The notes under the pieces are model-generated. The model was not told where the DNA came from. It saw nothing but the letters and a program-made list of their open reading frames with translations, and searched no databases. A stretch of DNA of 64,000 nt from CAYSSJ01 sp964433675 (GTDB lineage: Bacteria > Cloacimonadota > Cloacimonadia > Cloacimonadales > TCS61). Location of the stretch: the NCBI GenBank assembly GCA_964433675.1, contig CAYSSJ010000004.1:104216-168215 (forward strand), read 5' to 3'. Shown one piece after another: positions 17,058-24,243 of the stretch (the stretch's first letter is position 1; each line of letters starts with the position of its first letter). A program made the position numbers and the translations under genes.

Positions 17058-19385
17058 TTACTTCAACAGAACCACCCGATGTGTCTGTGTCTCACTACCA
17101 TTTCTCAGCTTCGCCAGATATATCCCCGAAGCTACCACTCTGCCACGATTATCTCTGCCATCCCAGGTGATATGAGTTACAGAATCTTCCGATGGTGACA
17201 CTTCCAATTTTCGCACTAACTGTCCTTTGATGTTGTAGAGTTCGATGACGGCATCTTCGTCTATCTGGGGCAGATTAATAGCGAAGGTGGTCTCAGTATT
17301 GAACGGATTGGGGAAGTTAGCGAAAGTTACCTCCGGTGGTAAGATAGCGGGCTCATCGGCGGAGATGGGAGTGATATTAAGTTCGTAGAGGGAGAGGTGG
17401 TCTCTATTAACACTGAAAGCATAAACTTCTGGTCCGGTTTCGAGAAAATGCATATTATTTGTTCCATGTAAGGTCTCATGTCCAAATATGAAACTATCAA
17501 TTATTCCGTTTGGAGAATCTCCAATATCATAAAGCAATTGTATCGGGCGGACAGCTGATGTAGTTATAAACAAAATTCCATCATAATAATCAACGGTATA
17601 AGGAGTAATACTTAAACCTGTCTGAATCGAAAACTGTACTGTTGGTTCAGTAGGATTTTCTAATGAATAAAAATTATCTATTATTGTATTATAATCTCTA
17701 TGAAAGAGATAATCATTTACTATCGTTGGAGATGCATGTGCATGATTAACAAAATTCATATGAGAATTTGCAATAGAAGGATCATTCTCGAACAAACCAT
17801 CTATTATATAGAGGTTTTGAGTGTTTTGTGGTTCATTTCGTTCATACAAATAACCATAACCATTATGTATCAAAATCGTATATCCGACCGGATGTTCGAA
17901 TTCGAATAGCAATTCGGGATTTCGAGGATCACTGATATCATATTTTCTTAATATCGAATTTGGGTAATGCCTGTAAATATAAATCGTGTCATCTTCATAT
18001 TCATCTATACGAATCTTACTATGAACAATCGGTTCTGTAGATATTTCGGCTAAAAGTTCTACTTCCGGCAAGTTTGATATATCATAAATCTCGACCAATG
18101 ATTCTGCCATCACAGATAGTATTAGTAAATCATGCTTTATGTTTATATGATAATATTCATTTTCATATAATTCGTTATAAATAATTTGAGGATTATGAGG
18201 ATCCTGTATATCATAAAAATAGACGCCGGCACTTCCAAAGGTAGTATAATACCAATCAGAATTTATTACAAGATAATGATCATAAAACTTACTGGTACTG
18301 GCTAAGGTAGTTGGGTAGTCAAAATGTATTTCTCTAAATTCGATTTGCATTTCATCCCTATTCAATTCAAAAACATGGATATAGTCGGTTAAGGTAGCAT
18401 AGATAATATCTTCATGTACTGTGGGTTGTCTGGGAACTGGCACATATATGTTAATATGGTCAAGAACTTGTGGATTATAAATATCACTAATATCCAATAA
18501 TTCTAATCCATTTTGCTTCATTAAGATCAATAAATGATCGTCTATATAACTATATTTTCTATAATTGACAGAAAGCGGAAAATCAAATTCATAATGTGTT
18601 ATATATTGCCAATCTACCGGATCGGTTATATCCCAAAATGAGATAGCAAATTGGTTATTTACCATAACAACATCTTCTGAATATCTGGTAAAATAGGTAA
18701 TGGAAGATGTTGTCGGGTTATGAATATCGGACATATCTATCTCATTGAGGTATTGAATATTGTTTATATCGGAAAATTCATAAAAATATAATGTGTTGTT
18801 TGGCATACTAATATGTATCGCAATTTCATCGGTTAATTCGTGTAGTGTCAGGTAGTAAGGTGGTAGCGGCGACTGAGGAAGTGTGGCAACATATTCCAAA
18901 TCCGGTAAGGTATATAGCTCACTTCCTTCCAGAACATTATAGACTTGTAGATAATTTCCGATTTTATAACCGCCAACACCAGTTGATTCAGAGTAACTAA
19001 GTTGAATTGCATTTTCGATTATCGGAGTTGAAGGATTAGATACATTTACTTGATATATAGTACTTGGTTCGGTGACAAAATCAAATTCGGGGTAACTAGG
19101 TCCAAATGTGATGATATATAAATAATCCCCGTGTTTCACAAATGAATTTGGCACCTTGAAAGGTAAGATTGATAAACATTCCAATGTCCCATTTTCCTGG
19201 ATTTCGAATATCTGCATAGAACATCTGGTTATTGTGTACAAATATGGCTCATCGATTATTATGTGATCATGACTTGAAAAATAAGACTGAGAATAACCGT
19301 AGTGATCGATAAGCTCTAACGAAGCTTCTGTAGCTAACACAGGAAGTACTATTATAGTTAGAATTAATATAATAATATTTTTCAT
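17058..19385 (-). CDS. Secreted LVIVD-type beta-propeller protein with C-terminal sorting domain (copy 1)
   Basis: 775 residues. An N-terminal signal peptide (about 1-18, ending in LATEA) precedes about 650 residues of repeats resembling LVIVD/beta-propeller units, recognisable as V-x-D/I-S-(D/N)-I/P-x-x-P blocks such as YDISDPRNPELL and FYDIQDPHNPQII. The last 85 residues are a FlgD-like beta-domain: FPNPFNTETTFAI, YNIKGQLVRKLE, WDGRD, VASGIYLAKL, ending in VVLLK, matching type IX secretion sorting signals. Probably exported and surface-attached; ligand unknown. Paralogous to 20429-22744; the C-terminal third of a kilobase is almost identical at DNA level while the propellers diverge. Preceded by a small secreted-protein gene in the same transcript. 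Confidence 0.85.
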   Translation of the reverse strand: MKNIIILILTIIVLPVLATEASLELIDHYGYSQSYFSSHDHIIIDEPYLYTITRCSMQIFEIQENGTLECLSILPFKVPNSFVKHGDYLYIITFGPSYPEFDFVTEPSTIYQVNVSNPSTPIIENAIQLSYSESTGVGGYKIGNYLQVYNVLEGSELYTLPDLEYVATLPQSPLPPYYLTLHELTDEIAIHISMPNNTLYFYEFSDINNIQYLNEIDMSDIHNPTTSSITYFTRYSEDVVMVNNQFAISFWDITDPVDWQYITHYEFDFPLSVNYRKYSYIDDHLLILMKQNGLELLDISDIYNPQVLDHINIYVPVPRQPTVHEDIIYATLTDYIHVFELNRDEMQIEFREIHFDYPTTLASTSKFYDHYLVINSDWYYTTFGSAGVYFYDIQDPHNPQIIYNELYENEYYHINIKHDLLILSVMAESLVEIYDISNLPEVELLAEISTEPIVHSKIRIDEYEDDTIYIYRHYPNSILRKYDISDPRNPELLFEFEHPVGYTILIHNGYGYLYERNEPQNTQNLYIIDGLFENDPSIANSHMNFVNHAHASPTIVNDYLFHRDYNTIIDNFYSLENPTEPTVQFSIQTGLSITPYTVDYYDGILFITTSAVRPIQLLYDIGDSPNGIIDSFIFGHETLHGTNNMHFLETGPEVYAFSVNRDHLSLYELNITPISADEPAILPPEVTFANFPNPFNTETTFAINLPQIDEDAVIELYNIKGQLVRKLEVSPSEDSVTHITWDGRDNRGRVVASGIYLAKLRNGSETQTHRVVLLK

Positions 19386-19416
19386 ATTAAACTCCTTCTT
19401 TTTAGTTTTTTCAATT

Positions 19417-19442
19417 AAGGAGCAGCACTGATGCTGCTCCTT
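19417..19442 (-). other. Intercistronic stem-loop (cassette copy 1)
   Basis: Perfect 11-bp stem AAGGAGCAGCA / TGCTGCTCCTT with a 4-nt loop, 16 nt after the small-protein stop and 32 nt before the large-protein start. No T-run follows, so it is more likely an mRNA 3'-end stabiliser or partial attenuator than a simple terminator. A different but equally strong stem lies at the same place in copy 2. Confidence 0.75.
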
Positions 19443-19457
19443 ATATTTATTATTTCA

Positions 19458-19838
19458 TTATGGTATTTGAGGAGTAGTACCACCACCATGTTGATTAGAC
19501 GGCCAATAAATATCAAGCTCAATAGTAGATGGATGAACTTCTCCAACTGTATAACTATCGTATTTATCTAAAATTAAAATACTCTGATGTGTACTTTTCA
19601 TTTTAATCTCTGTACCAGGTTCAAGGCTTTCAGCAATTCTAGTCTCAGTCTCTCTCTCTCCGGGTACTAAAATAAACAATAACTCATTTTCTTCGTCTGG
19701 TCTTATTTCCCAAAAAAAGTATTCACCTGAATGAGCATCTTCATGTACTTCACCAGTATACTTTATTGTTACTTCTGCCCACAACATTCCGATAGCAAAA
19801 AATATCATCAGGACCGTGATTATTATTATCTTTTTCAT
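19458..19838 (-). CDS. Small secreted protein of cassette copy 1
   Basis: 126 residues with a typical Sec signal peptide (KK, hydrophobic 4-19, cleavage near LWA-E). The mature part is acidic and probably beta-rich; it ends with the segment LDIYWPSNQHGGGTTPQIP. The paralogue at 22813-23229 has a similar signal peptide and an IYWP-GGG-P ending but almost no other similarity, so the middle evolves fast. No family recognised. The start follows a GGAGG purine tract. Probably exported and acting together with the large protein encoded next. Confidence 0.75.
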   Translation of the reverse strand: MKKIIIITVLMIFFAIGMLWAEVTIKYTGEVHEDAHSGEYFFWEIRPDEENELLFILVPGERETETRIAESLEPGTEIKMKSTHQSILILDKYDSYTVGEVHPSTIELDIYWPSNQHGGGTTPQIP

Positions 19839-20057
19839 TTTCTTTTCCTCCAGTTATTTTTATTTGTGCTCCCTATCTCATCCATTTTATTAGATTTGGA
19901 AAAGATAGTACTCCACCTCTCCCCGCGCCGGAGCATTACGTAGGGAGAAAGAGCCGGATGTATTTGTTGCGACAGCAGAAATAGAGTCTTCGGAGGAAAC
20001 TTGCTTTGATGATAATTGTTTCATATCTGACAGCCTTTCTATTTAAAGGACATATTT

Positions 20058-20171
20058 CTAAGGACAGAGAGAGGGGGGGGGGGGGTAAAATATTGTTTTA
20101 CATAGAGATAGCGAATCTGACGCTAATTCTCTTTGCAAAACAAAAAGTTTGTGAGCAAATCTCAGGATCAT
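20058..20171 (-). CDS. Possible leader ORF, copy 1 (37 codons)
   Basis: Starts with ATG at 20171 inside the hairpin loop, with AAGGAGG 4 nt upstream, and runs MILRFAHKLF... to a proline run encoded by the poly-C tract (codons 30-33), stopping four codons later. The second cassette has an ORF in the same position with the same start context and a proline run also at codon 30. The peptide sequences themselves are barely similar, so it may not be a real gene. With one extra C the frame would stay open to about 73 codons. Confidence 0.3.
   Translation of the reverse strand: MILRFAHKLFVLQRELASDSLSLCKTIFYPPPPSLCP
20073..20085. repeat. Homopolymeric G13 (C13 on the coding strand)
   Basis: Thirteen consecutive G on the plus strand inside the cassette leader, followed by TAAAAT. 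The equivalent place in copy 2 has nine G followed by the same TAAAAT. Such tracts mutate by slippage and are classic phase-variation sites; assembly error in length is possible. Confidence 0.8.
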
Positions 20172-20190
20172 CATGCCTCCTTACGATCCT
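20164..20190 (-). ncRNA. Conserved leader hairpin, copy 1
   Basis: On the minus strand AGGATC pairs with GATCCT across a 15-nt loop holding AAGGAGG and the leader ATG. Copy 2 (23571-23604) has AGGAGC / GCTCCT: a compensatory T-A to G-C change that preserves pairing. Both stems are preceded by a TTTTT run and followed by GAG. The distance from the -35 box is about 94 nt versus 91 nt in copy 2. Confidence 0.55.
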
Positions 20191-20260
20191 AAAAACTACC
20201 CTTTACCTCACGCTCCTTAGCTACGATATTGACATTTTTCCTTGCGAAATTATAGCATTA

Positions 20261-20289
20261 ATTTTCTAAAACACTTATCTACCTGTCAA
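20261..20289 (-). promoter_or_regulatory. Candidate promoter of cassette copy 1
   Basis: TTGACA (20289-20284), 17-nt spacer, GAAAAT (20266-20261), preceded by TTTTTC. The same TTTTTCTTGACA string begins the copy 2 leader. Confidence 0.45.
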
Positions 20290-20308
20290 GAAAAATCTTA
20301 TCTTCCAA

Positions 20309-20350
20309 CAAATTCCTATAAATTCCTGCCAATACCTTGTTTCTAAACCT
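20309..20350. repeat. Short intergenic repeat shared with 23977-24018
   Basis: CAAATTCCTA...ATTCCT...CAATACCTT...CTAAAC, about 80% identical over 42 nt to the segment at 23977-24018. Both copies lie just upstream (on the plus strand) of a CTD-encoding gene end, consistent with a duplication footprint. Confidence 0.6.
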
Positions 20351-20428
20351 CTCCCTTGTCCTCCGTAGCCTGTAAGGTGAAGGGGGCTTGCTTCTTCTTC
20401 CACCCTCCACTCTCCTCCTTCTATCATC

Positions 20429-22744
20429 TTACTTCAACAGCACCACCCGATGTGTCTGTGTCTCACTACCATTTCTCAGTTTCGCCAGATATATCCCCGA
20501 AGCTACCACTCTGCCTTTACTATCTCTGCCATCCCAGGTGATATGTGTTACAGAATCTTCCGATGGTGGAACTTCCAGCTTACGGATCAATTGTCCTTTG
20601 ATATTATAGAGTTCGATTACGGCATCGTCTTCTATATCCGGAAGATTGATAGCGAAGGTGGTTTCGGTGTTGAACGGATTGGGGAAGTTGGCGAAAGCCA
20701 TATCCGGCGGGATTATAGCGGGATCATCGGCGGAGATGGGAGTGATATTGAGTTCGTAGAGGGAGAGGTGGGAGCGTCCGATATTATACATATAAGTAGT
20801 AGAATTAGTTTCGTAGATAAATGAGTAGTTTTGAGAATATTCCTCAAAATAAGTTTCATGTGTAATTGTACCGGTAACTTCACCCGATATGTCATATAAG
20901 AAAGTGACACGTGATCCAAGCATTAATGGAGAGGCAAATATGATATCTTCATAATACAAATACATATTCAGTGGGTATTCGAGTTGAAAGACGAATTCTG
21001 GATTATGGGGGTCTGTTTGTATTTCATATAAGTGCGATTCATGATTTGGAGAAAACAAGACTAAGTGGTCCAGGTAGTTGTTCGTGTACAAGTAAACAGT
21101 ATCATCATAATTACTGAAGCCTGGGATAGCATTTGCCAGATAAGGCTGATTATCATGCAAACCACCTACTACATGCAGATCTTGGGTTGCTGCATGCTGA
21201 TGATTGGTTAAGATATAACCATATCCATCGTTTACTACAAATCTCGGAGCTGTAAATCCGTCCTCATAAAATAACAGTTCTACAGAATTAGACTCTATTT
21301 GGTATTTTCTAATAATTGAATCCGGATAGCGCGTATGCACATAAAATACATCATCCACATAAGGATCTGTAACTACTTGTGAAAATATAAAATCCCAAAC
21401 ATCATAAAAGACAATTTGATCGATTAATCCGGGCATGGTGGGAACTGTGATATCATATATATTTAGATAGAATTCATCCTGATTAAGATCTCCATCTACT
21501 TTAGCAATCAGATAGTTATCAAGTATTTTGGGTTGAGATAAATCTTTGAATGCTTCTATTTCTATAATAGATGGATTGAGTGGATCAGAGAGATCATACA
21601 TATAAATACCATAGTAGTCCGAATCAAGAAATATTAAATCCATATATTGTCCGGCAAGGCTAGAATTAACAGGGTAAGAAAGATATTCGCCAATGTATTC
21701 GAATTCCATAGTACTTTCATTCAGATAAACCTGTAAGATACCTTCATCATCATCGGAAGGTATATAAATAGTATTATTAGACTCATTAAATACCCCGCAA
21801 TTTATGTTCTTATAAAAAAGATCATGATGATCCAGTATGACAGGGTCATAGATGTCGGTTATATCGACCAGGTATAGTCCATCTTGGGCATATACTATCA
21901 TCAGCCAGTTTTCTATTATATCATGCACAGCCCGCCATATCATATCAGAATCCAAAGAAAAACTGCTGAGATAAGTCCAATCTTCGGTATCTGATATATC
22001 CCAAAAGGAAAGACAAGTCTGTCCTGCCATCATCAGCAATGTATCTCTGATTACGGTGAATTTCCCGGGTAAATGATCACCATGAATGTCCCAGACATCG
22101 ATGGTGCTTATGAGTTCTAGATTTTCGATATCGGAGTAATCATATATATCGATATTGCCATAACCTGGGCTTTGATCAACTGCTATATTATCGGAGATTT
22201 CATGTAACTTTACATGATAACCCGGTAGAACAGAAGGTGGCAGGGAAGTAATATATTCCAGATCGGGTATGGTGTATATATCGCTGGCAAACTGATAACT
22301 GCCGGCTTGTAGATATTCGCCTACTATGTTGATAGAACGATTGTTCTCAATACTATCATATTCAATGCTATTGATAATTTGCGGATTATGCTTATCAGAG
22401 ACATCTATCTGATGTAAAGTTAAAGGCGTGGTATATGGTTTCAAATATGAGCCAACAAAATTGCTGGTAAGCAGATAGATATAATCATCCGCTTTGGTAA
22501 AGTATGCAGCACTAACGATAGGTAAGTGCGATAATTTGGTCAGTTCATCATCGTTACCAATTTCAAAGATAGCAAGCCCTGATACTGTAACAGCATATAA
22601 ATATGGGTGTTCTACTATCAACCTGTCGTGTGTAGCACCAAAGGCTTCTCCAAAATTAATGGATTTGATATGTTCGATATCTATTTCTACGGATACTAAA
22701 TTGTATGTAAATATTATTAGTATAATTATCCCTATATTTTTCAT
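20429..22744 (-). CDS. Secreted LVIVD-type beta-propeller protein with C-terminal sorting domain (copy 2)
   Basis: 771-residue paralogue of the 17058-19385 product with the same plan: signal peptide (about 1-19), propeller-like repeats (YDYSDIENLELI, VDITDIYDPVIL, YDLSDPLNPSII), and a FlgD-like C-terminal sorting domain (FPNPFNTETTFAI to VVLLK). The last 85 codons are nearly the same as in copy 1 at the nucleotide level, suggesting recent duplication with selection for divergence in the propeller, or gene conversion of the C-terminal part. Probably exported and displayed on the cell surface. It follows its own small secreted-protein gene by 68 nt, with a hairpin between them. Confidence 0.85.
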   Translation of the reverse strand: MKNIGIIILIIFTYNLVSVEIDIEHIKSINFGEAFGATHDRLIVEHPYLYAVTVSGLAIFEIGNDDELTKLSHLPIVSAAYFTKADDYIYLLTSNFVGSYLKPYTTPLTLHQIDVSDKHNPQIINSIEYDSIENNRSINIVGEYLQAGSYQFASDIYTIPDLEYITSLPPSVLPGYHVKLHEISDNIAVDQSPGYGNIDIYDYSDIENLELISTIDVWDIHGDHLPGKFTVIRDTLLMMAGQTCLSFWDISDTEDWTYLSSFSLDSDMIWRAVHDIIENWLMIVYAQDGLYLVDITDIYDPVILDHHDLFYKNINCGVFNESNNTIYIPSDDDEGILQVYLNESTMEFEYIGEYLSYPVNSSLAGQYMDLIFLDSDYYGIYMYDLSDPLNPSIIEIEAFKDLSQPKILDNYLIAKVDGDLNQDEFYLNIYDITVPTMPGLIDQIVFYDVWDFIFSQVVTDPYVDDVFYVHTRYPDSIIRKYQIESNSVELLFYEDGFTAPRFVVNDGYGYILTNHQHAATQDLHVVGGLHDNQPYLANAIPGFSNYDDTVYLYTNNYLDHLVLFSPNHESHLYEIQTDPHNPEFVFQLEYPLNMYLYYEDIIFASPLMLGSRVTFLYDISGEVTGTITHETYFEEYSQNYSFIYETNSTTYMYNIGRSHLSLYELNITPISADDPAIIPPDMAFANFPNPFNTETTFAINLPDIEDDAVIELYNIKGQLIRKLEVPPSEDSVTHITWDGRDSKGRVVASGIYLAKLRNGSETQTHRVVLLK

Positions 22745-22774
22745 AAATTCCTCCTAAAATTTTTTATTAAGTAG

Positions 22775-22799
22775 GGGAAGCAGCAAGGAGCTGCTTCCC
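22775..22799 (-). other. Intercistronic stem-loop (cassette copy 2)
   Basis: Perfect 10-bp stem GGGAAGCAGC / GCTGCTTCCC with a 5-nt loop, between the small- and large-protein genes of copy 2. It corresponds in position to 19417-19442; the two share the AGCAGC core but differ elsewhere while staying fully paired. Confidence 0.75.
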
Positions 22800-22812
22800 T
22801 CTTTTTTCTTAC

Positions 22813-23229
22813 TCATTCAGGTTCCGGTATAGTTGGATCATACTCCTCTGGAGGTTCTCCACCACCACCACCGGGCCAATAGATAACGATCGGATTGCCA
22901 CTGAAGCCAGGCGGAACATCTTTTGTCCTTAGTATTGTTTCACCACTTGATGTTGTTGATTCGACTCCTGCACAGGCAGGATATTGAGTAGAGCTGGTTA
23001 TGTATGTAGTATATGTTCTTGTATCTGGTGCTTGTACATCTCCATAAGAACTAGATCGATAGAATGAAAATGGTGGACAAGGTTCTCTATCATATCCAAT
23101 TTCAACATCATAAGCATTTTGAGTAAAGTGAACTTCTACTATTAATTCGAGTGGATATTCAGTATCTGCTTGTAGCATGCCAACAGTACCCATTAGTAAG
23201 AGTACTGCGAGAATTATTATCTTTTTCAT
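22813..23229 (-). CDS. Small secreted protein of cassette copy 2
   Basis: 138 residues. Sec signal peptide (KK, hydrophobic core to about residue 20, cleavage near LQA-D), then a mature domain with three cysteines (CPPF, PACAG) and a Ser/Thr/Tyr-rich stretch. It ends IVIYWPGGGGGEPPEEYDP followed by a Pro/Glu tail. Position, signal peptide and IYWP-Gly-rich ending match the copy 1 small protein, but the central part is unrelated by eye. No family recognised. GGAGG-type Shine-Dalgarno upstream. Confidence 0.75.
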   Translation of the reverse strand: MKKIIILAVLLLMGTVGMLQADTEYPLELIVEVHFTQNAYDVEIGYDREPCPPFSFYRSSSYGDVQAPDTRTYTTYITSSTQYPACAGVESTTSSGETILRTKDVPPGFSGNPIVIYWPGGGGGEPPEEYDPTIPEPE

Positions 23230-23273
23230 TTTTTATTCCTCCTAATTTTTTTTTCACCCGTTATTTAATTTTA

Positions 23274-23297
23274 CTCTCACCACAGGCAGGGTGAGAG
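23274..23297. repeat. 8-bp hairpin in copy 2 leader
   Basis: CTCTCACC / GGTGAGAG with an 8-nt loop, 45 nt upstream of the small-protein start. Confidence 0.6.
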
Positions 23298-23337
23298 GAT
23301 TCCCCCTCGACTTGCGCCGGTAGTGGCAAATCAAATC

Positions 23338-23370
23338 CCTCTCTATGCGGGGAATCTTTTCATAGAGAGG
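23338..23370. repeat. 10-bp hairpin in copy 2 leader
   Basis: CCTCTCTATG / CATAGAGAGG with a 13-nt loop. No equivalent of this strength is seen in the copy 1 leader. Confidence 0.65.
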
Positions 23371-23458
23371 TGCGCTCAGGTGAACTTGTTCTTCCCGATA
23401 TAGAAGATATAATATTTTTTGGAGCGAGTATAGTTTTCTTGCTTTACTTTGCATCTTT

Positions 23459-23578
23459 TTATCTGTTTGGCATAGAAGTTGCGGGGGGGGGTAAAATGCC
23501 TATAATATAATGAGATAGAGTGAGAGCGCAGACTGCTTTGGAATATCCATAAATTCGACTAAAGCAACTCAGGAGCAT
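23459..23578 (-). CDS. Possible leader ORF, copy 2 (39 codons)
   Basis: ATG at 23578 with AAGGAGG 5 nt upstream in the loop of the conserved hairpin. Encodes MLLSCFSRIYGYSK... with PPP at codons 30-32 from the C9 tract, then stops. Start position, Shine-Dalgarno and proline-run position match the copy 1 ORF; the remaining residues match poorly. Could be a regulatory leader peptide or merely a by-product of the RNA structure. Confidence 0.3.
   Translation of the reverse strand: MLLSCFSRIYGYSKAVCALTLSHYIIGILPPPATSMPNR
23483..23491. repeat. Homopolymeric G9 (C9 on the coding strand)
   Basis: Nine G followed by TAAAAT, the counterpart of the G13 tract at 20073-20085. Confidence 0.75.
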
Positions 23579-23604
23579 CGTCACCTCCTTGTTTTTCCGC
23601 TCCT
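23571..23604 (-). ncRNA. Conserved leader hairpin, copy 2
   Basis: AGGAGC pairs with GCTCCT over a 22-nt loop that carries AAGGAGG and the leader ATG. One base pair differs from copy 1 by a compensatory change. The loop is 7 nt longer than in copy 1. Confidence 0.55.
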
Positions 23605-23671
23605 AAAAACTCTCTTTCTCATTCCCTTAGTTTCGATATTGAACTTTTTTCTCATTTATATTATCGAAGCA

Positions 23672-23700
23672 AGTCTCTATATCTAACTAATATGTGTCAA
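23672..23700 (-). promoter_or_regulatory. Candidate promoter of cassette copy 2
   Basis: TTGACA (23700-23695) preceded by TTTTTC as in copy 1. At 17 nt the -10 is poor (GAGACT); a TATAGA lies at only 13 nt. Position relative to the conserved hairpin is the main support. Confidence 0.35.
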
Positions 23701-23751
23701 GAAAAAAACTTTTTTCACCGGAATTTCTTCCTGCTACTCTTTCGCTATTTC

Positions 23752-23841
23752 CACTTCGATACGCTCCGGCTTCGCCGAAGCTACTCAGTGTGACAAGCTT
23801 ATGACCGTTGATCTCTAAACTATCACTCTAAACTGCATATT
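23752..23841. repeat. Dispersed palindromic repeat, copy B
   Basis: Starts CACTTCGATACG and is identical to copy A through the hairpin and the tail to CTAAACTGCATATT. It lacks the first few bases of the outer TCACACT arm. Confidence 0.85.
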
Positions 23842-23976
23842 ACTTCTCTTCCAATAAAATTCCATGAGCGATGCGAATAAATTTCTCAATTCATTTCTTG
23901 ATATTTTTTCGAAAACAAGATGACATCTTGTCCTACGTTCCATGCTCTTTGCAATAAATTCCGTGAGCGCAGCGAA

Positions 23977-24018
23977 CAAATTCCTACATATTCCTATCAA
24001 TACCTTCTTCCTAAACTT
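23977..24018. repeat. Short intergenic repeat shared with 20309-20350
   Basis: Second copy of the CAAATTCCTA...CAATACCTT...CTAAAC element. It is preceded by an AAATTCCGTGAGCGCAGCGA string whose degenerate partner lies at about 23858-23880. Confidence 0.6.
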
Positions 24019-24072
24019 TCAACCAATTAACCAGTCAACTAATCAACTTCATCCTGCTATTCTTGCACCAAC

Positions 24073-24160
24073 TCACACTTCGATACGCTCCGGCTTGCGC
24101 CGAAACTACTCAGTGTGACAAGCTTATGACAGTTGATCTCTAAACTATCACTCTAAACTG
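24073..24160. repeat. Dispersed palindromic repeat, copy C
   Basis: TCACACT ... AGTGTGA palindrome and tail as in copy A with a few substitutions (GGCTTGCGCCGAAAC centre, GACAGTTG). Followed like copy A by ATTCATTATACATT-type repeats. Confidence 0.8.
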
Positions 24161-24243
24161 CTTCTTACATTGTTCATTATACATTATTCATTCTCAACAG
24201 AATCTCTTCCTGCTTTTTCTTCCACCTTCCACCTTCTATCATC

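Larger units (their letters stand above)
19839..20428. other. Leader and intergenic region of cassette copy 1
   Basis: On the minus strand this holds, from 20289 down: a TTGACA promoter, a conserved block (CAATATCG followed by CTAAGG), the 20164-20190 hairpin, a possible leader ORF, a 13-nt C tract, and about 230 nt of untranslated sequence before the small-protein gene. Between 20290 and 20428 lie a repeat shared with 23977-24018 and a pyrimidine tract before the stop of copy 2. Confidence 0.6.
23230..24243. other. Leader of cassette copy 2 and repeat-rich spacer
   Basis: Minus strand from 23700 down: TTGACA, the CAATATCG/CTAAGG block, the 23571-23604 hairpin, a possible leader ORF, the C9 tract, then two strong hairpins (23338-23370 and 23274-23297) before the small-protein gene. 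A 66-codon frame (23254-23454) spans those two hairpins and is probably not coding. From 23700 to 24243 only repeats are seen: copies B and C of the palindromic element and AT-rich segments containing AAATTCC-GTGAGCG-type repeats. Confidence 0.6.

Noticed and set aside
20164..20190. PreQ1-I-like riboswitch on the plus strand (stem followed by AAAAACT)
   Set aside because: The loop lacks the conserved preQ1 aptamer bases and no plus-strand gene lies downstream; the minus-strand reading fits the gene order.
19380..22800. Hairpins at 19417 and 22775 as true Rho-independent terminators
   Set aside because: No T-run follows on the coding strand in either case and the next gene starts within 35 nt; copy 2 has a T-run only on the opposite strand.
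23254..23454. A 66-codon minus-strand frame in the copy 2 leader
   Set aside because: It spans two strong hairpins, has no good Shine-Dalgarno, and no counterpart of the same frame exists in the copy 1 leader; its composition looks like read-through of repeat sequence.
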